A stretch of 42,422 nt of DNA from Thermaceae bacterium (GTDB taxonomy: Bacteria > Deinococcota > Deinococci > Deinococcales > Thermaceae): the NCBI GenBank assembly GCA_015478585.1, contig JADMIM010000024.1, positions 1 to 42,422 on the forward strand, in the 5' to 3' direction. A program made the translations under genes and the position numbers. Below the pieces are notes generated by a model. It ran no database searches. It saw only the letters and a list, made by a program, of their open reading frames with translations, and was not told the DNA's origin. The number at the start of each line of letters is the position of its first letter. Positions within the stretch are counted from its first letter, which is position 1. This document shows, one piece after another, positions 33,269-41,060 of this stretch.

Positions 33269-33772
33269 CTAGCTTTCTGGAAGCTGAACTAACTCGAGAA
33301 TAGTGCCATCGGCGTTATGTATGTAGACCAAACGAGCACCAATGGGGCCTGGACCCTCCTCGACCATTGCAATTTTGCCTCTCACCTGCCAGCCCCACTC
33401 TTTGCTGGTATGGACAATTTCGTCCAGGTCGGTGACTCGCAATGCGAGATGCCATGAACCCACGTCCACAGGGGTTGGCCGGTAAGTCTTGCGGTCGGCT
33501 GGCGCGACGGGTTGATACAATTCGACGCTCTGGCCGTTTTTCGTCAGCATGGCAATCTTACTGCGGATGCCGGCTACACCTGTTTCATTCTCCGGAAGCG
33601 AACCGCCGACTTCCGCCGTTCCATCCAACGTAAAACCGAGCACCTGTTGCCAGAAGCCAATGGCCTGCTCTAAGTCGCTCACGGCGATTGCGACATGAAC
33701 AATGGCTTGGACTCTTTGGAACGTCGTAGCCTCTTTTGGCATGAAATACATGATACGTTCCCGAAGCTCCAT
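33269..33772 (-). CDS. VOC-family (glyoxalase-like) protein
   Basis: The 167-residue protein has a beta-alpha-beta-beta-beta repeat: VHVAIAVSDLEQAIGFWQQV, then SWHLALRVTDLDEIVHTSKE and a C-terminal YIHNADGTILELVQLP. The putative metal ligands are His in IVHVAI, His in WHLAL and Glu in LELVQ. It is a lyase, dioxygenase or resistance protein type fold with unknown substrate. The start is ambiguous: ATG 33772 has only a close AGGG, and M8 or M11 is also possible. Confidence 0.85.
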   Translation of the reverse strand: MELRERIMYFMPKEATTFQRVQAIVHVAIAVSDLEQAIGFWQQVLGFTLDGTAEVGGSLPENETGVAGIRSKIAMLTKNGQSVELYQPVAPADRKTYRPTPVDVGSWHLALRVTDLDEIVHTSKEWGWQVRGKIAMVEEGPGPIGARLVYIHNADGTILELVQLPES

Positions 33773-33871
33773 ACCCTGTTACATGGGTAACGGGATAGCC
33801 GTGTGGACTGCACAATTCCGCGTTCCTAGAAACAGATATTAGTTGTCAGTTCGTGTATACCAATGTCCAGA

Positions 33872-33892
33872 CTTGATAAAACTACACTCAAG
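33872..33892 (+). promoter_or_regulatory. HAIR-like HspR operator upstream of dnaK
   Basis: CTTGATA-N7-ACTCAAG matches the HspR inverted-repeat consensus CTTGAGT-N7-ACTCAAG in 12 of 14 positions with the exact 7-nt gap; the right half is perfect. It is also a wider 8-bp inverted repeat (AGACTTGA/TCAAGTCT). It ends 4 bp before the -35 box. Confidence 0.7.
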
Positions 33893-33896
33893 TCTA

Positions 33897-33925
33897 TTGA
33901 CATGAATAGATGGGAAAGCTATCCT
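33897..33925 (+). promoter_or_regulatory. Sigma-A promoter of the dnaK operon
   Basis: TTGACA (33897-33902), a 17-bp spacer and TATCCT (33920-33925). The leader of about 60 nt contains the hairpin GGGCGAG-CA-CTCGCCC (33962-33977) just before the RBS GAGGTG. Confidence 0.85.
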
Positions 33926-33992
33926 AAAGCTCAGTGAGCCTGCTTATTGCGCTCATGTGAAGGGCGAGCACTCGCCCGTGTGAGGTGAAACA

Positions 33993-35876
33993 ATGGCAAA
34001 AGCCGTAGGAATTGACTTAGGGACGACAAATAGTGTCATCGCCATCATGGAGGGCGGTAGCCCAGTGGTGCTCGAGAACGCCGAGGGCGAACGCACTACG
34101 CCCAGCGTGGTGGCCTTCAAAGGAAATGAGCAATTGGTGGGCCGGGTGGCCCGCCGTCAGGCCGTGCTGAATGCCGAGGGCACGGTGTTTGAAATCAAGC
34201 GCTTTATCGGGCGGCGCTGGGACGAGGTGCAAGAAGAAGTAAAGCGTGCGCCCTACAAGGTGGTGCAAGGCCCCGACGGCGGTGTGCGCGTGGACATCGC
34301 GGGCAAACTCTACACCCCCGAGGAAGTCTCGGCCATGATTCTGCGCAAGCTGGTGGACGATGCCAGCAAAAAGCTGGGCGAGAAAATCACCAAGGCGGTG
34401 ATTACCGTCCCGGCCTACTTCAACAACTCCCAGCGCGAGGCCACCACTAACGCCGGTAAGATTGCCGGACTGGACGTGCTGCGCATCATCAACGAGCCGA
34501 CGGCGGCGGCCCTGGCTTACGGCCTGGACAAGAAGGGCGACGAGACCGTGCTGGTCTTCGACTTGGGCGGTGGTACCTTCGACGTGACGGTGCTCGAGAT
34601 TGGCGACGGGGTGTTCAAGGTGCTCTCCACCGCGGGCGATACCCGCCTGGGTGGCTCGGACATGGATCAGGCCATCGTGACCTGGCTGGCCGACGAGTTC
34701 AAGAAAGAATCGGGCGGGGTAGATTTGCGGGCTGACCGGCAGGCCCTCCAGCGCATGATTGAAGCTGCTGAGAAGGCCAAGATGGAGCTTTCCAACCTGA
34801 CCGAGACCACCATCAGCCTGCCGTTCATCGGCCTCGACCCGGTTTCCAAGACCCCGCTTTACCTCGAGAAGAAGCTGACCAGGGCCAAGTTCGAGGAACT
34901 GATTCAGCCCTTGCTCAAGCGTGTCCGCCAGCCTGTCGAGCAAGCCCTCAAGGACGCAAACCTGAGTGCCGCGCAAATCCAGGAAGTGCTCCTGGTAGGC
35001 GGCGCGACCCGTGTGCCCGCCGTGCAGCAAATCGTCAAAGAGGTGCTGGGCAAGGAGCCCAACCGCACCGTCAACCCCGACGAAGTGGTGGCTCTGGGTG
35101 CAGCCGTCCAGGCGGGCGTGCTCACCGGCTCGGTGGAAGACGTGGTGCTGTTGGACGTGACCCCGCTCTCGCTGGGCGTGGAGACCAAAGGCTCGGTTTC
35201 TACGGTGCTGATTCCACGCAACACCACCGTGCCCACCCGCCGCAGCGAAACCTTCACTACCGCTGACAACAACCAGCCCTCGGTGGAGATTCACGTGCTG
35301 CAAGGCGAGCGCCCGATGGCCGGGGATAACAAGAGCCTGGGCCGCTTCAAGCTCGATGGGATTCCCCCCATGATGGCCGGGATGCCACAGATCGAAGTCA
35401 CCTTCGACATTGATGCCAACGGCATCCTGCACGCCACTGCCAAGGAGAAATCCACCGGCAAGGAAGCCAGCATCACCATTCAGAATACCACCACCCTGTC
35501 CGAGCAAGAGATTGACCGGATGGTCAAGGAGGCCGAGGCCAACGCCGAAGCCGACCGCAAGCGCCGCGAGAGCGCCGACCTGAAGAACTCCCTGGACACC
35601 GCCCGCATCCAGGCCGAGCGGGTGATGAGCGAGAAACAGAGCACCCCCGAGGCCAAGAGCCGTCTCGAGGCCACCATCGCCAAGGCCCATAGCCTGGTAA
35701 ACAGCGACAGCAGCGATGCTGAACTGCGCTCTGCCACCGAGGAACTCGTCTCCGCCCTGCAAGCCTACGAGCAAGGGGTATCAGCCAGCACCACCGGTGG
35801 TACGGGTAACTCCGGCCAGGGCGGGACGGGCAAGCCCGAGGACGTGATTGACGCGGACTTCAAACCTGCCGACTAA
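33993..35876 (+). CDS. dnaK: Chaperone DnaK (Hsp70)
   Basis: The 627-residue protein starts [20 protein letters not shown] and has the ATPase phosphate loops [13 protein letters not shown] and [12 protein letters not shown], the linker [11 protein letters not shown], a substrate-binding domain and a lid ending [11 protein letters not shown]. It folds and disaggregates proteins with DnaJ and GrpE, encoded next. GAGGTG lies 7 nt upstream of the ATG. A HAIR-like site and a strong promoter precede it, which suggests HspR-type heat-shock control. Confidence 0.98.
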   Translation: MAKAVGIDLGTTNSVIAIMEGGSPVVLENAEGERTTPSVVAFKGNEQLVGRVARRQAVLNAEGTVFEIKRFIGRRWDEVQEEVKRAPYKVVQGPDGGVRVDIAGKLYTPEEVSAMILRKLVDDASKKLGEKITKAVITVPAYFNNSQREATTNAGKIAGLDVLRIINEPTAAALAYGLDKKGDETVLVFDLGGGTFDVTVLEIGDGVFKVLSTAGDTRLGGSDMDQAIVTWLADEFKKESGGVDLRADRQALQRMIEAAEKAKMELSNLTETTISLPFIGLDPVSKTPLYLEKKLTRAKFEELIQPLLKRVRQPVEQALKDANLSAAQIQEVLLVGGATRVPAVQQIVKEVLGKEPNRTVNPDEVVALGAAVQAGVLTGSVEDVVLLDVTPLSLGVETKGSVSTVLIPRNTTVPTRRSETFTTADNNQPSVEIHVLQGERPMAGDNKSLGRFKLDGIPPMMAGMPQIEVTFDIDANGILHATAKEKSTGKEASITIQNTTTLSEQEIDRMVKEAEANAEADRKRRESADLKNSLDTARIQAERVMSEKQSTPEAKSRLEATIAKAHSLVNSDSSDAELRSATEELVSALQAYEQGVSASTTGGTGNSGQGGTGKPEDVIDADFKPAD

Positions 35877-35911
35877 AGCGCCTCTGGCGCGTCGAAAGTC
35901 GAACGTCTAAG
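35874..35911 (+). repeat. Stop-codon-linked repeat, dnaK copy
   Basis: It reads TAAAGCGCC-TCT-GGCGCG then TCGAAAGTCGAACGTCTAAG, beginning with the dnaK stop TAA. Apart from a 7-nt insertion (a duplicated TCGAA-like unit) and a loop change it equals the element at ftsH. Confidence 0.7.
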
Positions 35912-35932
35912 GTCGGCACTTTGGACGTTCGA
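35899..35932 (+). repeat. Hairpin in the dnaK-grpE gap
   Basis: TCGAACGTC (35899-35907) and GACGTTCGA (35924-35932) pair perfectly around a 16-nt loop. No T-run follows, so it is more likely a processing or attenuation element than a full terminator. Confidence 0.55.
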
Positions 35933-35950
35933 TGTTAGACGGAGAAACGC

Positions 35951-36493
35951 ATGGATAGTGAGAACACCCAAAACACCGAGGCCGTGGAAACCGCCGAAAT
36001 CTCTGAGACCGAGCGGCTAAAAGCTGAACTCGACGTACTGCAAGCCGAGCTCAAGGCGGCCAAGGAGAAGTATATTCGCCTGTATGCCGACTTCGATAAC
36101 TTCCGTAAGCGTAGCGTTCAAGACTTGGAAAGCGCCCACCGCGCGGGCAAGTTCGAGGCGGTGCGCTCGCTTTTGGGGGCACTCGACGACCTCGAGCGGG
36201 CCCTTGGCTTCGCCCAGGCCAAACCCCAAGACCTTATCCCCGGCGTGAAAACTGTGCTCGAGAACTTCGCCAGGAACCTCAAGGGTATGGGTGTGGAGCC
36301 CGTCCCCGGTGTGGGCTCGGTCTTCGACCCGCGTCTGCACGAGGCCATCGGCGCGGTGGAAGGCGAGGAAGGTAAGGTCATGCACGTCTACCAGCAGGGC
36401 TTCCAGTACGGCGATGCCCTGGTGAGACCGGCTCGAGTGGTGGTGGGCAACGGGGTACAATCGGCAGACAAGACCCAGAACAGGGAGAACTGA
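35951..36493 (+). CDS. grpE: Nucleotide exchange factor GrpE
   Basis: The 180-residue protein has an acidic N-terminus, a long coiled-coil helix (LQAELKAAKEKYIRLYADFD, then FRKRSVQDLESAHRAG) and the GrpE beta-wing with VFDPRLHEAIGAVEG and QGFQYGDALVRPARVVVG. It releases ADP from DnaK and is the thermosensor in many species. GGAG lies 6 nt before the ATG. Confidence 0.96.
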   Translation: MDSENTQNTEAVETAEISETERLKAELDVLQAELKAAKEKYIRLYADFDNFRKRSVQDLESAHRAGKFEAVRSLLGALDDLERALGFAQAKPQDLIPGVKTVLENFARNLKGMGVEPVPGVGSVFDPRLHEAIGAVEGEEGKVMHVYQQGFQYGDALVRPARVVVGNGVQSADKTQNREN

Positions 36494-36501
36494 GAGGTGA
36501 G

Positions 36502-36580
36502 AAGGTGAAAAGGGCAAAAGGTGAAAAGTAAAATCTAAGACCTTACTTTTGACCTTTTCTACTTTTCAACTTTTTACCTT
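36502..36580 (+). repeat. Imperfect inverted repeat in the grpE-dnaJ gap
   Basis: The left arm (36502-36533) is built of AAGGTGAAAAG-like units and the right arm (36543-36580) is an imperfect reverse complement (ACTTTTGACC, TTTTCTACTTTTCAAC). It fills nearly the whole gap and leaves no Shine-Dalgarno before dnaJ. Confidence 0.55.
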
Positions 36581-36588
36581 AGACTTTT

Positions 36589-37476
36589 ATGGCCTATAAG
36601 GACTATTACGCCACCTTAGGGGTTTCTAAGAACGCCTCCGACGACGAAATCAAGAAGGCTTTCAAAAAGCTTGCCCGAAAGCACCACCCCGATGTCAGCA
36701 AAGACCCCGGTGCCGAGGAAAAGTTCAAGGAGATCAACGAAGCCTACACCGTGCTCTCCGACCCCGAAAAGCGCCGTTTCTACGACCAGTACGGCAGTGC
36801 AGCCGGAGACCGCAACTGGCAAGGGCCCCCGCCGGGGGCAGGGGATTTTGGCGGGGTCAGTGGGAATGTGGGGGATTTCTCCGACTTCTTCCAATCGCTC
36901 TTTGGCAATCTGGGTGGGCGTGGCGGGGTGGGAGGTTTTGGCGGGCTCGAGGATTTATTCGGGCAAGCCACCCGTGGGCAGCGGCGCGGGGCCGACCTCG
37001 AGGCCGAACTCCCCCTGAGCCTCGAGGAAGCCTACCGGGGTGGCGAGAAGACAGTCTCCATCGGCAACGAGCGCCTGACCGTGCGGATTCCAGCCGGGGT
37101 GCGTGGGGGACAGAAGATTCGCCTCGCCGGGAAAGGCCGTTCTGGAGGAGACTTATACCTGTTGGTGCGGGTACAAAACCGGGAGGACATCCGGCTCGAG
37201 GGTGACGACATCTACGTGAGCGTCGAAGTTCCTGCGCCCATTGCGGTAGTAGGGGGGAGCGCCAGGGTTCAGACCCTCGACGGCGCGGTGAACCTGAACA
37301 TTCCCAAGGGAACCCAGGGCGGGCGCAAGCTGCGGCTCAAGGGCAAGGGTTGGCCCCGCAAGGATGGCAGCAGGGGCGACCAGTACGCGGAAATCCGACT
37401 GACCATCCCGAAAAACCCGAGTCATGAAGAAGAAAAACTTTACGCGCACCTGGCGGAACTGTTGAAAGTCAAGTAG
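36589..37476 (+). CDS. dnaJ: Chaperone DnaJ (Hsp40), zinc-finger-less type
   Basis: The 295-residue protein has a J domain with the HPD motif at residues 33-35, a long Gly/Phe region (about 75-130) and the C-terminal beta domains ([20 protein letters not shown] and the second ending [16 protein letters not shown]). The CxxCxGxG zinc domain is absent, as in the DnaJ of Thermus thermophilus. No RBS precedes the ATG; TACCTT or TAGACT lies close upstream, so it may be translated from a short or leaderless mRNA. No dafA or clpB follows. Confidence 0.95.
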   Translation: MAYKDYYATLGVSKNASDDEIKKAFKKLARKHHPDVSKDPGAEEKFKEINEAYTVLSDPEKRRFYDQYGSAAGDRNWQGPPPGAGDFGGVSGNVGDFSDFFQSLFGNLGGRGGVGGFGGLEDLFGQATRGQRRGADLEAELPLSLEEAYRGGEKTVSIGNERLTVRIPAGVRGGQKIRLAGKGRSGGDLYLLVRVQNREDIRLEGDDIYVSVEVPAPIAVVGGSARVQTLDGAVNLNIPKGTQGGRKLRLKGKGWPRKDGSRGDQYAEIRLTIPKNPSHEEEKLYAHLAELLKVK

Positions 37477-37603
37477 TGGCTCGAGCCGTGTCTAGAAAAC
37501 GTTTTTATTAGCTGGTTTGGGCTTTGATGAGTCCCAGGTTTGTGTTCTACCTTGAGCTTTGTACGCGGTAAATCTTCCAAACTGAACTTTGGGAGGATTC
37601 ACC

Positions 37604-38545
37604 ATGCAAGCACGCCAGGATTTGTTCCGCTACGTGGTCGAAGAGTTCGCCGAGGATTACCGCGAGGGTGAGATAGGTCGCCGTGAGTTTTTGCGCCGCA
37701 CAGTGCTGTTGGGCGGTGGGGTAGCTGGGGCCAGGACGCTCCTGACCTCCCTGGGCATTGCTGGGGTGAGCGCCACCGAGTTGGCTCAGGCTCAGCAGGC
37801 CAATCCCCAGGCCAGCCCGCCAGAGTCCAAGCCCCAGGTAGACCCTTCCGACCCTGCCATCCAGGCCCAGATGCTCACCTATAACGCTCGTGGCTTCGAC
37901 CAGATGGCCTATCTGGTTCGCCCGGCGGGGAATCCCTCGGCTGCGGGCATCCTGGTGGTTCACGAGAATCGTGGCCTGCAACCTTATATTCAGGATGTGG
38001 CTCGCCGCCTTGCCAAGGCTGGGTATGTTGCCATCGCTCCCGACCTGGTGTCCAAGGTCGGCGGGACAGCCAAGTTTACCGACACCGCGCAGATTTCGGC
38101 CTACTTAGCCCAGACCCCCGCCCAGGAGCACCTGGCTAACCTGCAAGAAGCCCTTAAGGTGCTCAAAGCTACCCAAGGGGTGCAGACCGACAAGCTGGGG
38201 GTGGTGGGTTTTTGCTTTGGTGGCGGCCTGACCTGGGGGTTGAGTACCGAAGCACCCGAACTCAAAGCGGTGGTGCCCTTTTATGGCCCGGCCCCCGACC
38301 TCGCTAAAGTGCCAGACATCAAGGCAGCCGTGCTGGCCCTGTATGGTGGTCTGGACAATCGTATCAACGCCGGGATTCCGGCCCTCGAGGCAGCCCTCAA
38401 AGCGGCCAATATTCGCTATCAGATCAAGATTTTTGACGGAGCCAACCACGCTTTTCACAACGACACCGGCCCCAACTACAACCCGGCTGCTGCCCAGGAA
38501 GCCTGGAAGATGGCTCTGGACTGGTTCAAGACCTATCTGGTGTAA
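37604..38545 (+). CDS. Tat-exported dienelactone hydrolase family protein
   Basis: The 313-residue protein carries a twin-arginine signal (RREFLRR at 26-32, then TVLLGGGVAGA) and an alpha/beta-hydrolase core of the dienelactone hydrolase family: VVHENRG (Glu121), GFCFGGG with nucleophile Cys204, YGGLDNR (Asp251) and NHAFHND (His282). It should act outside the cytoplasmic membrane on an ester or lactone. GGGAGGA precedes ATG 37604. It is the first gene downstream of dnaJ, 127 bp away. Confidence 0.93.
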   Translation: MQARQDLFRYVVEEFAEDYREGEIGRREFLRRTVLLGGGVAGARTLLTSLGIAGVSATELAQAQQANPQASPPESKPQVDPSDPAIQAQMLTYNARGFDQMAYLVRPAGNPSAAGILVVHENRGLQPYIQDVARRLAKAGYVAIAPDLVSKVGGTAKFTDTAQISAYLAQTPAQEHLANLQEALKVLKATQGVQTDKLGVVGFCFGGGLTWGLSTEAPELKAVVPFYGPAPDLAKVPDIKAAVLALYGGLDNRINAGIPALEAALKAANIRYQIKIFDGANHAFHNDTGPNYNPAAAQEAWKMALDWFKTYLV

Positions 38546-38552
38546 TAAGCCA

Positions 38553-38663
38553 TGCGAGTTTTGGCTGCCTTACCTCGAGGCGGGCGGGGAAGAAGCGAGC
38601 CCCGAGCGCTTCGCCGAAGGCGTTGCCTTGATGCGGAGGGTTCTAGAGCTCTACCGCGCTTAG
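38553..38663 (+). pseudogene. Possible C-terminal gene remnant
   Basis: A frame without an ATG, GTG or TTG at its beginning reads CEFWLPYLEAGGEEASPERF then AEGVALMRRVLELYRA. It has coding-like composition and fills the gap between the hydrolase and the DUF4386 gene. It could be a decayed gene end; the ATG at 38551 is in another frame. Confidence 0.3.
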
Positions 38664-38672
38664 GAGGATCAC

Positions 38673-39392
38673 ATGCAAACGAGTGATTTACCCACAAACT
38701 CTGGCACTAAAACCTTCGCCGCCCTCTTGTTAATCGCGGTTCCGCTAGTTTTCTTCGGCGCATTCACCCTGCTGGGTTCGCAGTTCGAGTACCCGCAAAT
38801 CCTGCGCAAGCCCACTGGGTACGTGCTCGAGCAGTTCGCCGCAGGGGGCTCCAGTCTGTTGGGGCTGTGGTACACCATGTTGGTCTCGGCCTTGCTGTTT
38901 ATTCCCTTGGCTTTCTTGGTGCGGGGGCTTTGGCACGGGAACAGGCCGGTTTTAGGGCTGGCTATGATCTTCGGGATTCTGGCGGGCATCGTCCAGGCGC
39001 TGGGTTTTTTGCGCTGGGTGTTCGTGGTGCCAGGTCTATCGGCGAGCTACCTCGATCCGGCGGCGGGAGAGGCCACCAAAGCGGCGGTGAGCGTGGTTTT
39101 TGATGCCTTCCACCGCTACGCGGGGATGGGGATCGGGGAACATCTGGGCTATCTATTCACTGGCTTGTGGACGGTATTGATCTCCTGGGCGCTGCTGGAG
39201 CATTCGCCCTGGCTGGGCCGGGTCGGGGTGGTGTTGGGGGTTGGGATTCTAACCGGGATGCTCGAGGTCGCCGGGGTTTCCTGGGCGGGCACGCTCAACG
39301 CTTTGAGTTATCTGCTGTGGGCGGTTTGGATGGTGGCTTTCGGGGTGATGGTATTGCGCTCGAGAACACTATTGGTCAGTACAGCCGTATAA
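38673..39392 (+). CDS. DUF4386-family integral membrane protein
   Basis: The 239-residue protein has about six hydrophobic helices (AALLLIAVPLVFFGAFTLLG, LGLWYTMLVSALLFIPLAFL, LAMIFGILAGIVQALGF and three more after residue 140). The middle VFDAFHRYAGMGIGEHLGYL, including HRYAG...GEHLG, is the pattern I associate with DUF4386. Its function is unknown. TAGGAGG lies 6 nt before the ATG. Confidence 0.85.
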   Translation: MQTSDLPTNSGTKTFAALLLIAVPLVFFGAFTLLGSQFEYPQILRKPTGYVLEQFAAGGSSLLGLWYTMLVSALLFIPLAFLVRGLWHGNRPVLGLAMIFGILAGIVQALGFLRWVFVVPGLSASYLDPAAGEATKAAVSVVFDAFHRYAGMGIGEHLGYLFTGLWTVLISWALLEHSPWLGRVGVVLGVGILTGMLEVAGVSWAGTLNALSYLLWAVWMVAFGVMVLRSRTLLVSTAV

Positions 39393-39640
39393 CTCTCGCC
39401 AAAAAATATAAGGGCCGGATTCCTGGCCTGACAGACTGTGTATTCACAGGTTAGAACTTTGCCCTTGACCTTGCAGGGATTGGCTTTGACGGGATAGCCA
39501 TTGCCGGGTGGAGTGCGGGTGAAGGGGCTGTACGTCAGGAAATCAACATCGGAATTCCCGTCTCCCCATCGCTCGAAAAAGAGTGCCAGATTAACCCCTC
39601 GAGCCGAGTAAAAGTGGCTGGCAGGGGAATGGCTATGGGC
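39320..39640 (-). other. Gene-poor stretch with a possible degraded secreted-protein remnant
   Basis: The 337 bp between the DUF4386 and MFS genes hold no clear intact gene. The minus strand has an open frame without a usable start that reads LALFFERWGDGNSDVDFLTY, TRTPPGNGYPVKANPCKV and KVLTCEYTVCQARNPAL. Its Cys and Asn content looks like an extracellular protein, so a decayed gene is possible. Plus-strand frames are also open in part, so confidence is low. Confidence 0.25.
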
Positions 39641-39729
39641 TGGAGTACGCCGATTACCGCTCGAGCCAAAGCAAAAGCCTGGCCTACAATCGCGCTCATC
39701 CTGAACGGGGTTTCTCCCTCATGGCAAGG

Positions 39730-40971
39730 TCACTCACCCCTTGAACACGGAGAGTCTTTGACATTTGAGCCCTCTGCCCTTTGCTCTGTGCCCTCAGCAC
39801 CTTTCCGCTCCTGTACGTTCCACAGCAGCATCGCTCCTAGCCCAAAAACTGCTGCTTGGATCACCCAACCCAGGCCGTAGCTGCCGCTGGAGTCCACCAG
39901 CAGGCCAAAAAGTGGGGGTGCGCTGGCGATGCCAATGGAGGTGAAGACCAGCCCAAACCCCACCACCCGGCCCTCGAGACCCGGCGGAGAGAGTTCGGTC
40001 AGCAAGGAAAAATGCAGCCCTTGCCAACCCAGTGCGGTAGCCCCGTATAGCGTGACGATGATGGCCTTGACCCACAGGGGCGTACCCAGGGGCAACCAGG
40101 CCAGCATCAAGGCGCTGAGAGCGGCTAGGGTCACTATCAGCACCAGCCAGGGTTTACGCTGGCCTCCGGTATGGTCGGAGAGCCACGACCAGAACACTCG
40201 GCTAAAGGCCCCGGCGAACTGCGCTGCGGTGAGCAGGGCTGCCCCGGTCAGCTCGGGCACGCCGAAGTGTTCCTTGAGAAACAGAATCAGATAGGTAATC
40301 ATTACGAACTGGCCGGTGGGCAGCGTGGCCCCGGCGACAGCCACCAGCAAAATGTTGGGCTCGCTCAAGGCTCGAGCCAGCGAGGGAGCCTGGGTGCGAG
40401 AAATAGGCTTAGCAGGGATTCTTTCATAGTACAAACGGGCCACCAGAAAAGCTGCTAGCACCGCCAGAACCGCCGCCACCCCAGAGGCCCAGCGCCAGCC
40501 AAAGCTATTTGCCACTGCGGGCAGAATGGCTGCGGCCAGGGCTCCTCCCAGCGGCACGGCCATCTGCCGCAAGCCAATTACCAGCCCCCGCCGGGCTGGA
40601 GGAAAAGACTGAGCTACGGCTTGTGAACCCGCCGGGGTAGAGGAGGCCACCACCAGCCCCATCAGCATGAGCAGCGGTACAAATACCAATTCGGTATGGG
40701 TCAGCAAGGGGATCGCCACCGCCAGAACTGCTGCTGCTACCGAGCCGCCAATCAAAAGGGTGCGGCTACCCAGCCAGTCGGTCAGCCAGCCTGCGGGGAG
40801 TGCGCCCAGCATCGTCCCGATATAGATAAAGGTGTTGAGCAGCCCCACTGCCGCCAGCGAAAGCTTCAAGTCGGTGCGAATATATGGGGCCAGGGTGGGA
40901 TAAGCCTGTCCGATGGCCGCGACGGCGGTTCCGGCAATCATTGCGGCGGCGAGAACAGACCAGGGAGACAT
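39730..40971 (-). CDS. MFS transporter
   Basis: The 413-residue protein has twelve hydrophobic helices and the MFS motif A variant GWLTDWLGSRTLLIGG in loop 2-3, plus RGLVIGLRQMAVPLGG in the motif C region. It is a single-substrate permease of unknown substrate, in the nitrate/cyanate-like or sugar-phosphate-like shape. The last 25 residues (RKGAEGTEQRAEGSNVKDS) are encoded by purine-rich units like those in intergenic repeats, so the original C-terminus was probably shorter. It starts at ATG 40971. Confidence 0.9.
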   Translation of the reverse strand: MSPWSVLAAAMIAGTAVAAIGQAYPTLAPYIRTDLKLSLAAVGLLNTFIYIGTMLGALPAGWLTDWLGSRTLLIGGSVAAAVLAVAIPLLTHTELVFVPLLMLMGLVVASSTPAGSQAVAQSFPPARRGLVIGLRQMAVPLGGALAAAILPAVANSFGWRWASGVAAVLAVLAAFLVARLYYERIPAKPISRTQAPSLARALSEPNILLVAVAGATLPTGQFVMITYLILFLKEHFGVPELTGAALLTAAQFAGAFSRVFWSWLSDHTGGQRKPWLVLIVTLAALSALMLAWLPLGTPLWVKAIIVTLYGATALGWQGLHFSLLTELSPPGLEGRVVGFGLVFTSIGIASAPPLFGLLVDSSGSYGLGWVIQAAVFGLGAMLLWNVQERKGAEGTEQRAEGSNVKDSPCSRGE

Positions 40972-41060
40972 TCGGGCCTAACGCTAAGCGTAAACCGCGC
41001 TGGGTGCAAGCGGGCAAAGTTTGGGTAGAGCCAGACCAGAACCAGCCTTTTCTCTATCCT

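Noticed and set aside
34017-35774. 585-codon open frame antisense to dnaK
   Set aside because: A known artefact of dnaK codon use. The protein is Gly/His/Leu-rich without domain signatures and has no promoter or RBS support.
39614-39880. 88-codon plus-strand frame overlapping the MFS gene end
   Set aside because: It overlaps the MFS coding region in antisense and its sequence (many Pro, Ser and Trp) has no recognisable domain or RBS.
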